Shown: positions 1 to 8,268 of the stretch, piece after piece | How the letters are laid out: every line of letters starts with the position of its first letter | Position numbering within the stretch: the stretch's first letter is position 1 | Origin: Kordiimonas marina | GTDB lineage: Bacteria > Pseudomonadota > Alphaproteobacteria > Sphingomonadales > Kordiimonadaceae | Direction: 5' to 3' | NCBI RefSeq assembly: GCF_023006325.1 | Contig: NZ_JAINDF010000008.1 | Coordinates: forward strand, 1-64,000 | DNA: 64,000 nt | Notes under the pieces: generated by a model | What the model saw: only the letters and a program-made list of their open reading frames with translations | Told to the model about the DNA's origin: nothing | Database searches by the model: none | Position numbers and translations under genes: made by a program

Positions 1-67
1 GGGACGGTGAATGAAGCTGTGTTCGGCCGCAGCAACGCGGAGGCAACACGAGGAGCGCAAAGCGCCC

Positions 68-95
68 GCAGTGGTAAATCCTGCCCCCGCAACCA
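68..95 (+). other. tRNA 3'-end-like fragment ending in CCA
   Basis: Positions 73-95 read like a degraded T-arm followed by an acceptor end, CCCCCGCAACCA. The T-loop looks two bases too short, and no matching 5' acceptor strand (TGCGGGGG) is found in positions 1-67. It is therefore not a complete tRNA. It could be a relic, an attachment-site remnant, or a chance match. Confidence 0.25.
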
Positions 96-105
96 AAAAT
101 GTAGA

Positions 106-138
106 AGCCCAGCCTCGTGCTGGGCTTTCTCATTTTTT
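106..138 (+). terminator. Rho-independent terminator
   Basis: AGCCCAGC (106-113) pairs perfectly with GCTGGGCT (119-126) around a five-base loop, and is followed by a T-rich run ending in six Ts at 138. It would end a plus-strand transcript whose gene or RNA lies left of, or right at, the window edge. Confidence 0.75.
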
Positions 139-604
139 GCTGTCGGGGACCACGGACTTGAACCTCACAAGACGGGCCAAAGCCCGGGTTGCTCAAGGCT
201 CCCTACGGAGCAAAGCGGAGTGACGAGGTAGGCCAAAGGCCTGACGAGACTAATCCTGAACCCAAAATCATCTTCCTTTGCTCAGCAAGTGCACCAGATC
301 CTCCAAGTGCACGCTCGGGGGTTTTGCCGTTTTGGCGGCGGGTTTGCAGGCGCGGCACAGGCTGGGTATTGCAGCCAGGTCGCCGGTACCATCAATGTTT
401 TTGTTGCCTGGACCGGCCCCAAGTTGCTGGAGCAATTCTTTGACCCGACCGGCCGCTGCATCTTATCGTATGTGGCCGTTCGAATTGCAGTTCACCAGCA
501 GTAATCTGCGCGTACGGGCAGTTTTGCCTCCTCAAAATAGCAAGATCGGTCGAGCATTCTATAGATACGCATGCCACGTTGCGATTGCCACGGAGGAAGA
601 AGAT

Positions 605-1486
605 ATGACGACGACGCTCGACCAATACCACGCTAGAATGCTGAGGGTCCTGGACCATGTGGACCAGCACTTGGACGATGATCTGGACTTGGCAGAAGTG
701 AGCAGTGTCGCGGCATTTTCCAAATTCCATTTCCACCGGCAATTCAAGGCTATCTTCGGGATTTCCCTGCATCACTACGTCCAGCTGGCCCGTATGAGAC
801 GGGCCTCGCAGGACCTGGCAAATGGCAACGGGGAAAGCGTTACCGAGATTGCTCTGACGGCCGGCTATGAGGCACCCGACGCCTTCGCCCGCGCATTTCG
901 CAAGCGATTTGGCCAATCACCGTCGGGTTTCCGGAAATCTCCCGACTGGGAGCCGTGGCTCATGGCCTTCAGGCCCTTCAATGCTGCTAGGAGTATAATG
1001 ATGGAAACGACCTTTCTTCCTGACCAAGTGAACATCCGCGAAGTAGCCCCGACACGGGTTGCGATCTTTGAGCACCGGGGCGGTCCCGAAACACTCAACG
1101 CCACCATTGAGCGGTTTATCGAGTGGCGAAAAGCCGCAGGACTTTCGCCCCGGACCAATCCGACTTTCAACATCTGGTATTCGGAACGTCGCCCTGCCAA
1201 TCCTGACGACTACAGTATGGATCTCTGCATCGGCCTTGATGCTGATCAGCCAATTGAGGTCGCCGACGAGAATGTCAAAATCGGGGAGATCCCCGGCGGG
1301 CGCTGTGCCGTCCTGCGCGTAAACGGGGATACCCACAATCTGGAGCCGGCTGCGCTCTATCTATACCGTGACTGGTTACCCACCAGCGGTGAGGAGATGC
1401 GCGACTTTCCTATCTATTGTCGACGTTTCTTTTTGGATGAACCCGAGCTGGGCACGGCTGCTGAGCTGCACCTGCCCCTGAAATGA
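605..1486 (+). CDS. AraC-family regulator with GyrI-like effector domain
   Basis: This 293-residue protein has its DNA-binding domain first: two helix-turn-helix units at about residues 29-52 and 79-103, the second ending in the typical FGQSPSGFR signature. A GyrI/SbmC-like small-molecule domain follows (about 135-292). That order matches Rob-type regulators, which sense hydrophobic drugs or metabolites. The frame stays open upstream, but ATG 605 is preceded by GGAGGAAGAAG at good spacing and begins exactly at the domain, so the longer reading is unlikely. It stands alone and converges on an acetyltransferase; regulation of that gene is possible but unproven. Confidence 0.85.
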   Translation: MTTTLDQYHARMLRVLDHVDQHLDDDLDLAEVSSVAAFSKFHFHRQFKAIFGISLHHYVQLARMRRASQDLANGNGESVTEIALTAGYEAPDAFARAFRKRFGQSPSGFRKSPDWEPWLMAFRPFNAARSIMMETTFLPDQVNIREVAPTRVAIFEHRGGPETLNATIERFIEWRKAAGLSPRTNPTFNIWYSERRPANPDDYSMDLCIGLDADQPIEVADENVKIGEIPGGRCAVLRVNGDTHNLEPAALYLYRDWLPTSGEEMRDFPIYCRRFFLDEPELGTAAELHLPLK

Positions 1487-1522
1487 GGGTGCGGTCGCCC
1501 TTAAGCAATAGTTGCTCAATGG

Positions 1523-1550
1523 AGCCGCTTGCCCCTAGGGGCAGGCGGCT
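1523..1550. terminator. Strong GC inverted repeat between convergent genes
   Basis: AGCCGCTTGCCCC and GGGGCAGGCGGCT form a 12-13 bp near-perfect hairpin with almost no loop, placed between the convergent AraC and acetyltransferase genes. There is no clear T tract, so its role as a bidirectional terminator is inferred from position only. Confidence 0.4.
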
Positions 1551-1615
1551 ATGCACCCCGAGACCATCGATGAAAAGAGCAATGCAGTAGTCGGTTTGCA
1601 ATCCGGCGATATGCG

Positions 1616-2215
1616 CTAAATGCTGGGGCGAAACCGTTTCAGCAGGTCTTTCAACAGGGGAAGGGTTGGCGCTGTCGTCAAATCCTGAGCGATCGCCCCG
1701 ATCTCCTCGGTTTCCAGATCCCACCAGCGCAACTGGGTGAGCAAGGTTATCATGTCGTCATCGAAACGCCTGCGAACAGCGCGTGCCGGATTGCCGCCCA
1801 CCACCGTATAGGGGGCGACATCCCGCAACACCATGGCATTGGCGCCGATGACCGCACCGTCTCCCACAGTGACGCCGGACATGATGGTGGCACCGAAGCC
1901 GATCCAGACATCATTGCCTATCTTGATGTCGCCCCGTGTTGCAGGGTGCCCCAGGATCGGCGTGTCTGTCTGTCCCGGCATCTTGAGATGGGAAAAAGGG
2001 AAGGTGGCTATCCAGTCTGTGCGGTGGTTGCCGCCCAGGCAAAAGACCACGTCTTCCGCAATCGAGCAGAAAGCCCCGACTTCAAGAGCTGCCCCTTCGC
2101 CCCATTCCTTGATGACTGGCGGCCTGGCGGCATATGTGAAGCGGCCTACCGAAACAGGGCTATCACCGACGGTCCAGGACCGTGCTTTATCCTTGGGTCT
2201 CCAATCAGGGGGCAT
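1616..2215 (-). CDS. CatB/Vat-type xenobiotic O-acetyltransferase
   Basis: A 199-residue left-handed beta-helix acetyltransferase. The catalytic-loop signature GGNHRTDWIATFPF (about 58-71) matches the GNH...S/A-T-x-PF motif of CatB chloramphenicol and Vat streptogramin acetyltransferases. Hexapeptide repeats follow (IGNDVWIGFGATIMSGVTVG), then VVGGNPARAVRRRF, the usual family end of the coil. Members use acetyl-CoA to acetylate a hydroxyl on an antibiotic or a sugar. The substrate here cannot be read from sequence. It lies tail to tail with the AraC regulator and downstream of, on the same strand as, the LysR gene. The ribosome site is weak (TAAAGG). Confidence 0.8.
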   Translation of the reverse strand: MPPDWRPKDKARSWTVGDSPVSVGRFTYAARPPVIKEWGEGAALEVGAFCSIAEDVVFCLGGNHRTDWIATFPFSHLKMPGQTDTPILGHPATRGDIKIGNDVWIGFGATIMSGVTVGDGAVIGANAMVLRDVAPYTVVGGNPARAVRRRFDDDMITLLTQLRWWDLETEEIGAIAQDLTTAPTLPLLKDLLKRFRPSI

Positions 2216-2345
2216 ACAGTATGGCCTTTACAGATGGTATTGGGATCAGGTTACAAGATATCGCCGAGTTTTTGCCAGAGGGCCGATCGTCTCCGCCAGA
2301 CTTTTTTCTTTTTTAGACATTCAGGATGCCGCTATCGGGCAAGAC

Positions 2346-3257
2346 CTAATAGGCAGGAACGGTCTCCAGACAGGTCCTGAAGACAGATAGAAACTGTTTA
2401 GCATGGCTGTTGAGCGGGTGCTCATAGGAATAGACGGCGGTCACCGGTAATTCAGGCGCGGCTTCGATTGGTCTGATAGCAAAGTTGCCCGCGCCGAAAC
2501 AGGCGGCTGCGTAGGCGGCGGTCACGCTGTCAATTATGGCGGCGCCCACGCCCTTCGCGGCAAGGTTTGCTGCGACATTGTGATTGTGGACACGGACCAG
2601 ATAGCGCGGCGTGACCCCCGCCTCATCCATCAAGCGTTCCACGGCGTTTCCAAGCGGCTCTCCTGAGAAAGTCCCAACAAGGGGATGGGCCGTGAGGGCT
2701 TCTAAAGAGAGCTTTTCCTGTTCCAGCAATGGGGACCCGGTGGGAACAACAGCAACCAGCTGAACCTTGCCCACAGTCAGGGAGCCGACCCCTGGCGTCT
2801 CCTCCATCCCGAAGGTGAAGCCCAGGTAATTCTGGCCCGCTGAGGCGGTAAGGCCGTTCAATATTTGCGCATGGTGCTGTGTGGTGACATCGATCATACA
2901 GCTGTGGGGCCGGCCCAGGAACCGGGTGATGGCTTCCGGTATCAGTTCGTGGCTCAAGGCCGGTGGCGCGGCGATACGCAGATGAGAGGTCAGGTCGGTT
3001 TTAAGCCTCTCCGCCAACGATCTGAAGACGGTGAGGGAATCCTGAATGCGCTCAGCTTCACCATAGAGAAGTTTCGCTTCCGCGGTCGGGTGCAACCGTC
3101 CACCGGTCCGGTGAAACAGGTTAAAGCCAATGGTGGCCTCGATCTGTTTCAAGCTGGCAGTGACAGCTGGCTGTGTAATACCCAGGCGGTTCGCCGCCTC
3201 GGTGACAGTGCCGCTTTTCATGACGGCATGAAATATCTCAATTTGGCGCCCGTTCAT
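2346..3257 (-). CDS. LysR-family transcriptional regulator
   Basis: A 303-residue LysR protein: winged helix-turn-helix at residues 1-60 (MNGRQIEIFHAVMKSGTVTEAA, then TQPAVTASLKQIE), and a periplasmic-binding-like effector domain from about 88 to 300. It is transcribed away from the aminotransferase-DUF849 pair across a 103-bp AT-rich gap holding an 8-bp inverted repeat (3274-3304). That is the classical arrangement for a LysR activator of the divergent operon. The natural inducer is likely the aminotransferase substrate, but this is inference. Confidence 0.9.
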   Translation of the reverse strand: MNGRQIEIFHAVMKSGTVTEAANRLGITQPAVTASLKQIEATIGFNLFHRTGGRLHPTAEAKLLYGEAERIQDSLTVFRSLAERLKTDLTSHLRIAAPPALSHELIPEAITRFLGRPHSCMIDVTTQHHAQILNGLTASAGQNYLGFTFGMEETPGVGSLTVGKVQLVAVVPTGSPLLEQEKLSLEALTAHPLVGTFSGEPLGNAVERLMDEAGVTPRYLVRVHNHNVAANLAAKGVGAAIIDSVTAAYAAACFGAGNFAIRPIEAAPELPVTAVYSYEHPLNSHAKQFLSVFRTCLETVPAY

Positions 3258-3273
3258 GCTGTAACCATAAGCA

Positions 3274-3304
3274 TAATTTATAGATAAAGGTAAAACATAA
3301 ATTA
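3274..3304. promoter_or_regulatory. AT-rich inverted repeat, likely LysR operator
   Basis: TAATTTAT (3274-3281) and ATAAATTA (3297-3304) are perfect inverted 8-mers separated by 15 bases. They lie midway between the divergent LysR and aminotransferase starts. The site is markedly AT-rich against its surroundings. Confidence 0.5.
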
Positions 3305-3360
3305 GTGGCCGCCCTGCTGCCAGGCGACAATGTGGTCCTAACGACCAAGGGGACCAAAGG

Positions 3361-4686
3361 ATGACGTCTGTTTTCTATCGGGATATGGGCAAGGCATACC
3401 CTGTCGCGGTAAGCGCCTCGGGGATGCATATTTATGATGCGGACGGCAAGGCTTACCTCGATATGTGCGGCGGCGCGGCGGTGTCCTGTCTCGGGCATCA
3501 GCACCCTGACGTTATCAGGGCTGTGAAGGCACAGCTTGATCAGATGGCCTTTGCCCACACGGCTTTCTTTTCCAGCAGGCCCCAGGAACAGCTGGCGGAA
3601 AGGCTTGTCGCACGCTTCGGTGACCCTGGGGCAAGGGCCTATTTCACCGCAGGGGGCTCCGAGGCGAATGAAACCGCGCTCAAGCTGGCCTGGCAATATT
3701 GGAAGGCCTTGGGCAGGCCTGAAAAAGCAAAGATTATCAGCCGGGACCATAGTTATCACGGCAACACGTTTGGCACCTTGTCGGTAAGCGGCAACCCGGC
3801 CCGGCGGCGCCCGATGGATGGCCTGTTGATAGAATGGCCGCGGATCGTGCCCTGCTATGCCTATCGTCATCAGGAAGCCGGTGAAGGCCCGGAAGCCTAT
3901 GGCCTGCGTGCAGCCGGCGATCTGGAAGACGCGATCAAGGCTGCCGGGGCGGAAACGGTCGCGGCTTTTATCGTCGAGCCTGTGGTCGGCGCATCCTTGG
4001 GGGCCGTATCGGCGAGCCCCGGCTATTTCAAGAAAATACGCGAAATCTGCGACCGCTACGACATTCTGCTGATCGCGGATGAGGTCATGTGTGGCTCGGG
4101 GCGGACAGGCTCTTTCTTTGCGTTTGAGCAGGAAGGTTTCAGGCCCGACATCGTGACCCTGGCCAAGGGGATCGGCGGTGGCTACCAACCGCTGGCCGCA
4201 ACCATCGCTTCTTCGAGGATTGTTGAAGCTTTACAGGAATCCCCTGCGGGCTTTTCCCACGGCCATACCTATATTGGCCATGCCTGTGCGTGCGCGGCGG
4301 GGCTCGCGGTTCAGGAGGCCTTTGAGACGTACCAGCTGTTGGAGGCTGTCCGAACCAAGGGCGCGCAGCTTCAGGACGCACTCACGGAGCGGTTTTCCGA
4401 CCATCCGAACGTTGGGGATATTCGGGGACGTGGGCTTTTCAGGGCGATTGAATTTGTCGCAGACAAGGAAACGAAAGCCCCTATAGAAAATAGTGCGGCT
4501 GTGGCTGGCAGGATAAAGGCCACGGCGATGACGCATGGCCTGATGGTCTATCCCGGCGGCAATAACGAAGAGGGTGGCAGTAGTTGCCACATCCTGCTGG
4601 CACCGCCCTATATTCTTGAGGATGAGCATATTGGTATGCTGATCAGCAGGCTTGAAGCTGTCATTGGGGAGGTTTTCGGTGACTGA
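3361..4686 (+). CDS. Class III (acetylornithine/GABA/beta-alanine type) aminotransferase
   Basis: A 441-residue fold-type I PLP enzyme. Visible landmarks are FTAGGSEANETALKLA (PLP phosphate loop), HSYHGNTFGTLSVSG, the Asp of IADEVMCGSGRTG, and the Schiff-base lysine K269 in LAKGIGGGY. Class III enzymes move the amino group of an omega- or beta-amino acid (or diamine) to pyruvate or 2-oxoglutarate. The next gene, a DUF849 enzyme, overlaps by 8 bases and would act on a beta-keto acid, so a beta-amino acid substrate yielding a 3-oxo acid is the natural guess. ATG 3361 follows AAAGG. Likely controlled by the divergent LysR. Confidence 0.88.
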   Translation: MTSVFYRDMGKAYPVAVSASGMHIYDADGKAYLDMCGGAAVSCLGHQHPDVIRAVKAQLDQMAFAHTAFFSSRPQEQLAERLVARFGDPGARAYFTAGGSEANETALKLAWQYWKALGRPEKAKIISRDHSYHGNTFGTLSVSGNPARRRPMDGLLIEWPRIVPCYAYRHQEAGEGPEAYGLRAAGDLEDAIKAAGAETVAAFIVEPVVGASLGAVSASPGYFKKIREICDRYDILLIADEVMCGSGRTGSFFAFEQEGFRPDIVTLAKGIGGGYQPLAATIASSRIVEALQESPAGFSHGHTYIGHACACAAGLAVQEAFETYQLLEAVRTKGAQLQDALTERFSDHPNVGDIRGRGLFRAIEFVADKETKAPIENSAAVAGRIKATAMTHGLMVYPGGNNEEGGSSCHILLAPPYILEDEHIGMLISRLEAVIGEVFGD

Positions 4687-5503
4687 AACACCCTGCATCT
4701 TGATGGTGGCGCCCAACGGCGCCCGGCGGACAAAAGCCGATCATACGGCGCTTCCCATGGGGCCGGCCGAATTGGCCGCGTGCGCCAGGGAGGTGTTGGA
4801 TGCGGGCGCCAGCATATTTCATTTGCATGTGCGGGACGACAATGGCGCGCATACGCTTGACACGGGGCGATACCGGGAGGCGATCAACGCCATAAGGGGC
4901 GAAGTGGGGTCAGGCCTTATCCTTCAGGTGACATCTGAAGCGGTCGGCCAGTATGGCCCCGCGGCCCAGATGGCGATGGTGCGGGACTTGCGCCCGGAAG
5001 CCGTTTCGGTCGCGCTCCGGGAACTGGTGCCGGGCATAGACGCAACGGATGCACAGCGCGCCTTCTTCGACTGGATGCGCGAGGCGGGCATTTTCTATCA
5101 GGTTATCCTGTATGACGCGGTGGATTTGGCGCGGTTTGACGACCTTCTCGATGAGGGTTTCTTTGGAGACCTTACACCATTTGTCCTGTTTGTTGCTGGA
5201 CGGTATGGGCAGGAAGCTGCGGAACCAGGAAACAATTTCGAGTATTTCCGGGGGCGTGCCGGGGCCTTGTCCTTCCCCTGGGCGGTGTGCGCGTTTGGTG
5301 CACAGGAATATGACGCGGTCCTGTTCGCGGCCCGGCAGGGTGGTCATGTCCGGGTGGGGTTCGAAAATAACCTGTGGCGCCCGGATGGGGAGCCGGTTTC
5401 AAACAATGCCGAGCTGGTTCATGAAGCCCGGCGCCAAGTGGAACTTACGGGCCGCACAGTGGCAACGGCAGACGATGTCCGCGCCATATTTAATTTTGCA
5501 TGA
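4679..5503 (+). CDS. Beta-keto acid cleavage enzyme (BKACE, DUF849)
   Basis: A 274-residue TIM-barrel Zn enzyme of the Kce/BKACE family, which condenses a 3-oxo acid with acetyl-CoA to give acetoacetate plus a new acyl-CoA. The metal ligands are visible: H48 and H50 in IFHLHVRD, and E229 in VGFENNLW. The N-terminal PNGARRTKADH segment is also typical. I chose GTG 4679, giving VTETPCILMVAPNG, because the family begins just before this motif and the codon overlaps the aminotransferase end by 8 bases, implying translational coupling. A longer reading from 4652 is less likely. The acyl substrate is unknown. Confidence 0.87.
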   Translation: MTETPCILMVAPNGARRTKADHTALPMGPAELAACAREVLDAGASIFHLHVRDDNGAHTLDTGRYREAINAIRGEVGSGLILQVTSEAVGQYGPAAQMAMVRDLRPEAVSVALRELVPGIDATDAQRAFFDWMREAGIFYQVILYDAVDLARFDDLLDEGFFGDLTPFVLFVAGRYGQEAAEPGNNFEYFRGRAGALSFPWAVCAFGAQEYDAVLFAARQGGHVRVGFENNLWRPDGEPVSNNAELVHEARRQVELTGRTVATADDVRAIFNFA

Positions 5504-5543
5504 CTGGGGCATTCTTCTGCTGTCGGCCTAGGCGGACGCTTGT

Positions 5544-5990
5544 TTACTGCTCGAGCGAGATCATTGTTGTCGTGCCCTTCACCAGGGTATTGGTGTTCAA
5601 TGTTGTGGTACGGAACGCATTCAGGTCCGCCATATGACGCCCGACAAACTCCAGCATGAAATCGAACTCACCCGACAAGGAATGAAGCCTGATGACATGT
5701 TCCTGGTCGGAAAGGGATGTCCGGAAGGCATCCAGCACGTCGGCGCTTTGTCGCTTCAGTTTGATAAAAATAAAGGCGGTGATCCCCAAGCCTAGCGCCC
5801 TTCGGTCAACTTCAAGGCGCCAGCCTTTATAGGCGTGGTGTTTCTTGAGGCGCCTTACCAGCCGCTGGGCATCGCCATCATGCTGGTGTTCGGCGCCTTT
5901 GCCGACAAACATATGCTGTGTGGGCTCCCCCATCAGGGCGGACAGGAGCGTCCAATCCGGGGCTGCCATCCATTTCAAGGGCCGTATCAT
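5544..5990 (-). CDS. Lrp/AsnC-like regulator with degenerate N-terminus
   Basis: The 148-residue protein carries a clear AsnC/RAM ligand-binding domain from about residue 65 (ALGLGITAFIFIKL ... SGEFDFMLEFVGRHMADLNAF). The N-terminal 60 residues occupy the usual helix-turn-helix place, with a recognisable RLVRRLKKHHAYKGWRLEVD linker, but they match the standard Lrp helix-turn-helix poorly. It may bind DNA unusually or act as an effector-binding partner. ATG 5990 has CGGAAAG at good spacing. It converges on the DUF849 gene and could sense the amino acid handled by that operon (inference). Confidence 0.75.
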   Translation of the reverse strand: MIRPLKWMAAPDWTLLSALMGEPTQHMFVGKGAEHQHDGDAQRLVRRLKKHHAYKGWRLEVDRRALGLGITAFIFIKLKRQSADVLDAFRTSLSDQEHVIRLHSLSGEFDFMLEFVGRHMADLNAFRTTTLNTNTLVKGTTTMISLEQ

Positions 5991-6094
5991 ATGTTCTTTC
6001 CGTGGGAATAGTTGACGTCTTGACCCTAAAGATTCCTCCCCGCAGTCGCGGGAAGGAATAAGTTGGAGGTGTAGCTGAGGTGCTATTGCCGAGG

Positions 6095-8248
6095 TTAGAA
6101 TTTGATCTTGGCTTCCAATGCCCAGGTGCTGGGCTGAGCACGGAACCCAATCGCGGTATCGAGACCGGAGAACGCGGTCGGGTTGAAGTCGGTGTAATAT
6201 TGTTCGTTGAAGAGGTTCTTGCCGGTGAAATAGATACCCCAGCCTTCGGTCTCAACCCCGACCCGGACGCCGAGAAGATCAACCGGGCCTTGAACGTCGG
6301 CATTATCCACCTGCCAGTATTTCTTGCCGCGGTGCTCATAATCGACGCGCGTCATCAGGTTGAGCGTATCGGTGAGCGCTGTGTCATACTGGAAGCCGGC
6401 ATTGAGCGACCAGTTGGTGGTTTTGGGTGTCTTGTTGCCGACGGTGGACGGAAGGTCCTTATTCTCCTTGATGGTGCTGTCGGTGGTACCGAGGCCGGCA
6501 AACACTTGCAGACCGGGACCGACGAGTGCCTGGACTTCCAGTTCGACACCCCAGATGTCCACCTTGTCGATATTGCCGATAATCTGGGCGGCACTGGCGG
6601 CATCGACAAAGAAGAACTGGAAGTTATCGCTGCGGGCCCGATAGACGGCGCCGTTCAGGATCAGGCGGCGATCCAGCCACGAGGTTTTGAAGCCTGCCTC
6701 GAAGTTGTCCAGATTTTCGGCCTTGAAGACAGGAATACGGACATTCGGTGCGTTAAAGCCGCCTGAGCGGAAGCCGGTGCTGAAGGTGCCGTAAATCAGT
6801 TTGCTGTCATCGAACTTGTAGGTCAGCGTTGCCTTGGGCTGGACGGAATCAAAGTCAGCCTTCCTGACGTCACCAGTTGAAAGGTCGGTCTGTTTCCGTT
6901 TGTCCAGGTCATAGCGAAGGGCACCGGAGAGGGTCAGCTTTTCGCTGATGTCATAGTCGAAGCTGCCATAGACCGCATAAGCATTGTTGTTGTTGCTCTC
7001 ATTGTGGTCGATCAGCAGGAAGCCGGTGTCGATCTGGTCGAGCTGGCTGGTGGTGTCCAGGAAGGCGCGCGTGCGCAGGTCTTTCTTGGTATTCAGGTAA
7101 TAGACCCCGGCAATCCAGCGGAAGGGGCCGCTGTTATTGGAAACCAGGCGAAATTCCTGGCTGAACAAGTCTGTTCCAAGGTCCTGGCCCTGGCCAACCT
7201 GGATACCCAGCCCTAGGAACCCGCCCGGCTTGTCGACCGGGTTGGTGAAATCCAGGTCACCCCGGTAATTTTCGGTCAGCGACGTATATCCGGTGATGCT
7301 GGTCAAGGTTGCGCTGCCCAGCTCGGCGTCGAATTTTGCCGACGTGTCGAAGATATTGCCATAGGTCAGGCCCTGGATATTTTCGCTCGGCAGGACATAG
7401 TCGTCCGCGCGGCCCGAAAAGATGACCGAGTCATAAATGGCCCCGGCCTGGAAATCCCGGTAGGAGGCGCGAAGGTCCATCGAAAGCGTGTCGTTGAAAC
7501 GCTGGGTATATTTGCCTCGTGTCTCCCAGTCATGGTCGATGAAATCTACATTTTTGCCGGTGTAGCTGTTCTGGATGCGGCCACCATCGGACTTGTAACT
7601 CCCGGCGACGCGCAGACCGCCGTCCTGACCTACGGGGGTGGAGATAACGCCGGAGACATCGACGGCGTCACCGCGGCCATAGCTGGCATCCAACTTGCCT
7701 TCGAAATGGTCGCCGGCGTTTTTCGTGACGATATTGATCGCACCGCCGATCGCGTTACGGCCGTAAAGACCGCCTTGCGGCCCCTTGAGGACTTCGATCC
7801 GCTCGATATCGAACAGGTTCATCTTGAACTGTTTCTGGCTGTTCTGGGGTACACCGTCGACGATGATGGCGACAGGCGAGTCTGCATTGTTGATTTGAGT
7901 AACGCCGCGAACCACCACGAAGGTGTTCAGATAGGTGAAGCTGTCATCGAGCGACACGTTCGGCACCATGTTGACGAAATCCTGGGACGACTTGATGCCC
8001 GCGGCTTCTATCTTGGCGTCAGAGAAAGCGTCAACCTGCATGGGAACGTCCTGCAGGCGTTCGGACCGACGCTGAGCGGTGACGACAACTTCCTCAAGTG
8101 AGGTTTCCTGGGCCGGGTCTGCCTTGGCGCTCTTGCTGTCTTTGGTGTCTGCGGCGTGGGCAGACAGGGTGGCGAAGGACGCAAGCGCGAGCGCCATGGC
8201 GATATGACTAGGACTAGAACTTGAACTGGCTTTTACTGACGGTTTCAT
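6095..8248 (-). CDS. TonB-dependent receptor
   Basis: A 717-residue outer-membrane receptor: signal peptide ending near AHA-A (residue 32), a TonB-box-like segment SLEEVVVTAQRRSERLQDVP (50-69), a plug domain (about 70-180) with VVRGV and GPQGGLYGRNAIGGAINIVTK, then a 22-strand-type barrel ending in the aromatic-terminal ALEAKIKF. ATG 8248 is preceded by GGGAGGAAAG and is preferred over upstream in-frame codons. It is the last gene of a minus-strand unit with racemase, DUF917 and HyuA-like genes, starting 20 bases after the racemase stop. It most likely imports the compound those enzymes process. Confidence 0.93.
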   Translation of the reverse strand: MKPSVKASSSSSPSHIAMALALASFATLSAHAADTKDSKSAKADPAQETSLEEVVVTAQRRSERLQDVPMQVDAFSDAKIEAAGIKSSQDFVNMVPNVSLDDSFTYLNTFVVVRGVTQINNADSPVAIIVDGVPQNSQKQFKMNLFDIERIEVLKGPQGGLYGRNAIGGAINIVTKNAGDHFEGKLDASYGRGDAVDVSGVISTPVGQDGGLRVAGSYKSDGGRIQNSYTGKNVDFIDHDWETRGKYTQRFNDTLSMDLRASYRDFQAGAIYDSVIFSGRADDYVLPSENIQGLTYGNIFDTSAKFDAELGSATLTSITGYTSLTENYRGDLDFTNPVDKPGGFLGLGIQVGQGQDLGTDLFSQEFRLVSNNSGPFRWIAGVYYLNTKKDLRTRAFLDTTSQLDQIDTGFLLIDHNESNNNNAYAVYGSFDYDISEKLTLSGALRYDLDKRKQTDLSTGDVRKADFDSVQPKATLTYKFDDSKLIYGTFSTGFRSGGFNAPNVRIPVFKAENLDNFEAGFKTSWLDRRLILNGAVYRARSDNFQFFFVDAASAAQIIGNIDKVDIWGVELEVQALVGPGLQVFAGLGTTDSTIKENKDLPSTVGNKTPKTTNWSLNAGFQYDTALTDTLNLMTRVDYEHRGKKYWQVDNADVQGPVDLLGVRVGVETEGWGIYFTGKNLFNEQYYTDFNPTAFSGLDTAIGFRAQPSTWALEAKIKF

Positions 8249-8268
8249 AACTTTCCTCCCGATTTTTA

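Larger units (their letters stand above)
1..604. other. Non-coding left edge with terminator and tRNA-like scraps
   Basis: No convincing gene is seen before the AraC-family start at 605. The stretch holds a terminator hairpin (106-138), a piece resembling a tRNA 3' end (68-95) and, on the opposite strand, a piece resembling a tRNA T-arm (141-167). Short self-complementary scraps such as GGCCAAAGGCC follow near 230. Small open frames here look like shadow frames of tRNA-like sequence and are not called. A gene or RNA ending here may begin left of the window. Confidence 0.5.

Noticed and set aside
68-167. A complete tRNA gene
   Set aside because: No matching 5' acceptor strand or anticodon arm is present; only short T-arm-like parts.
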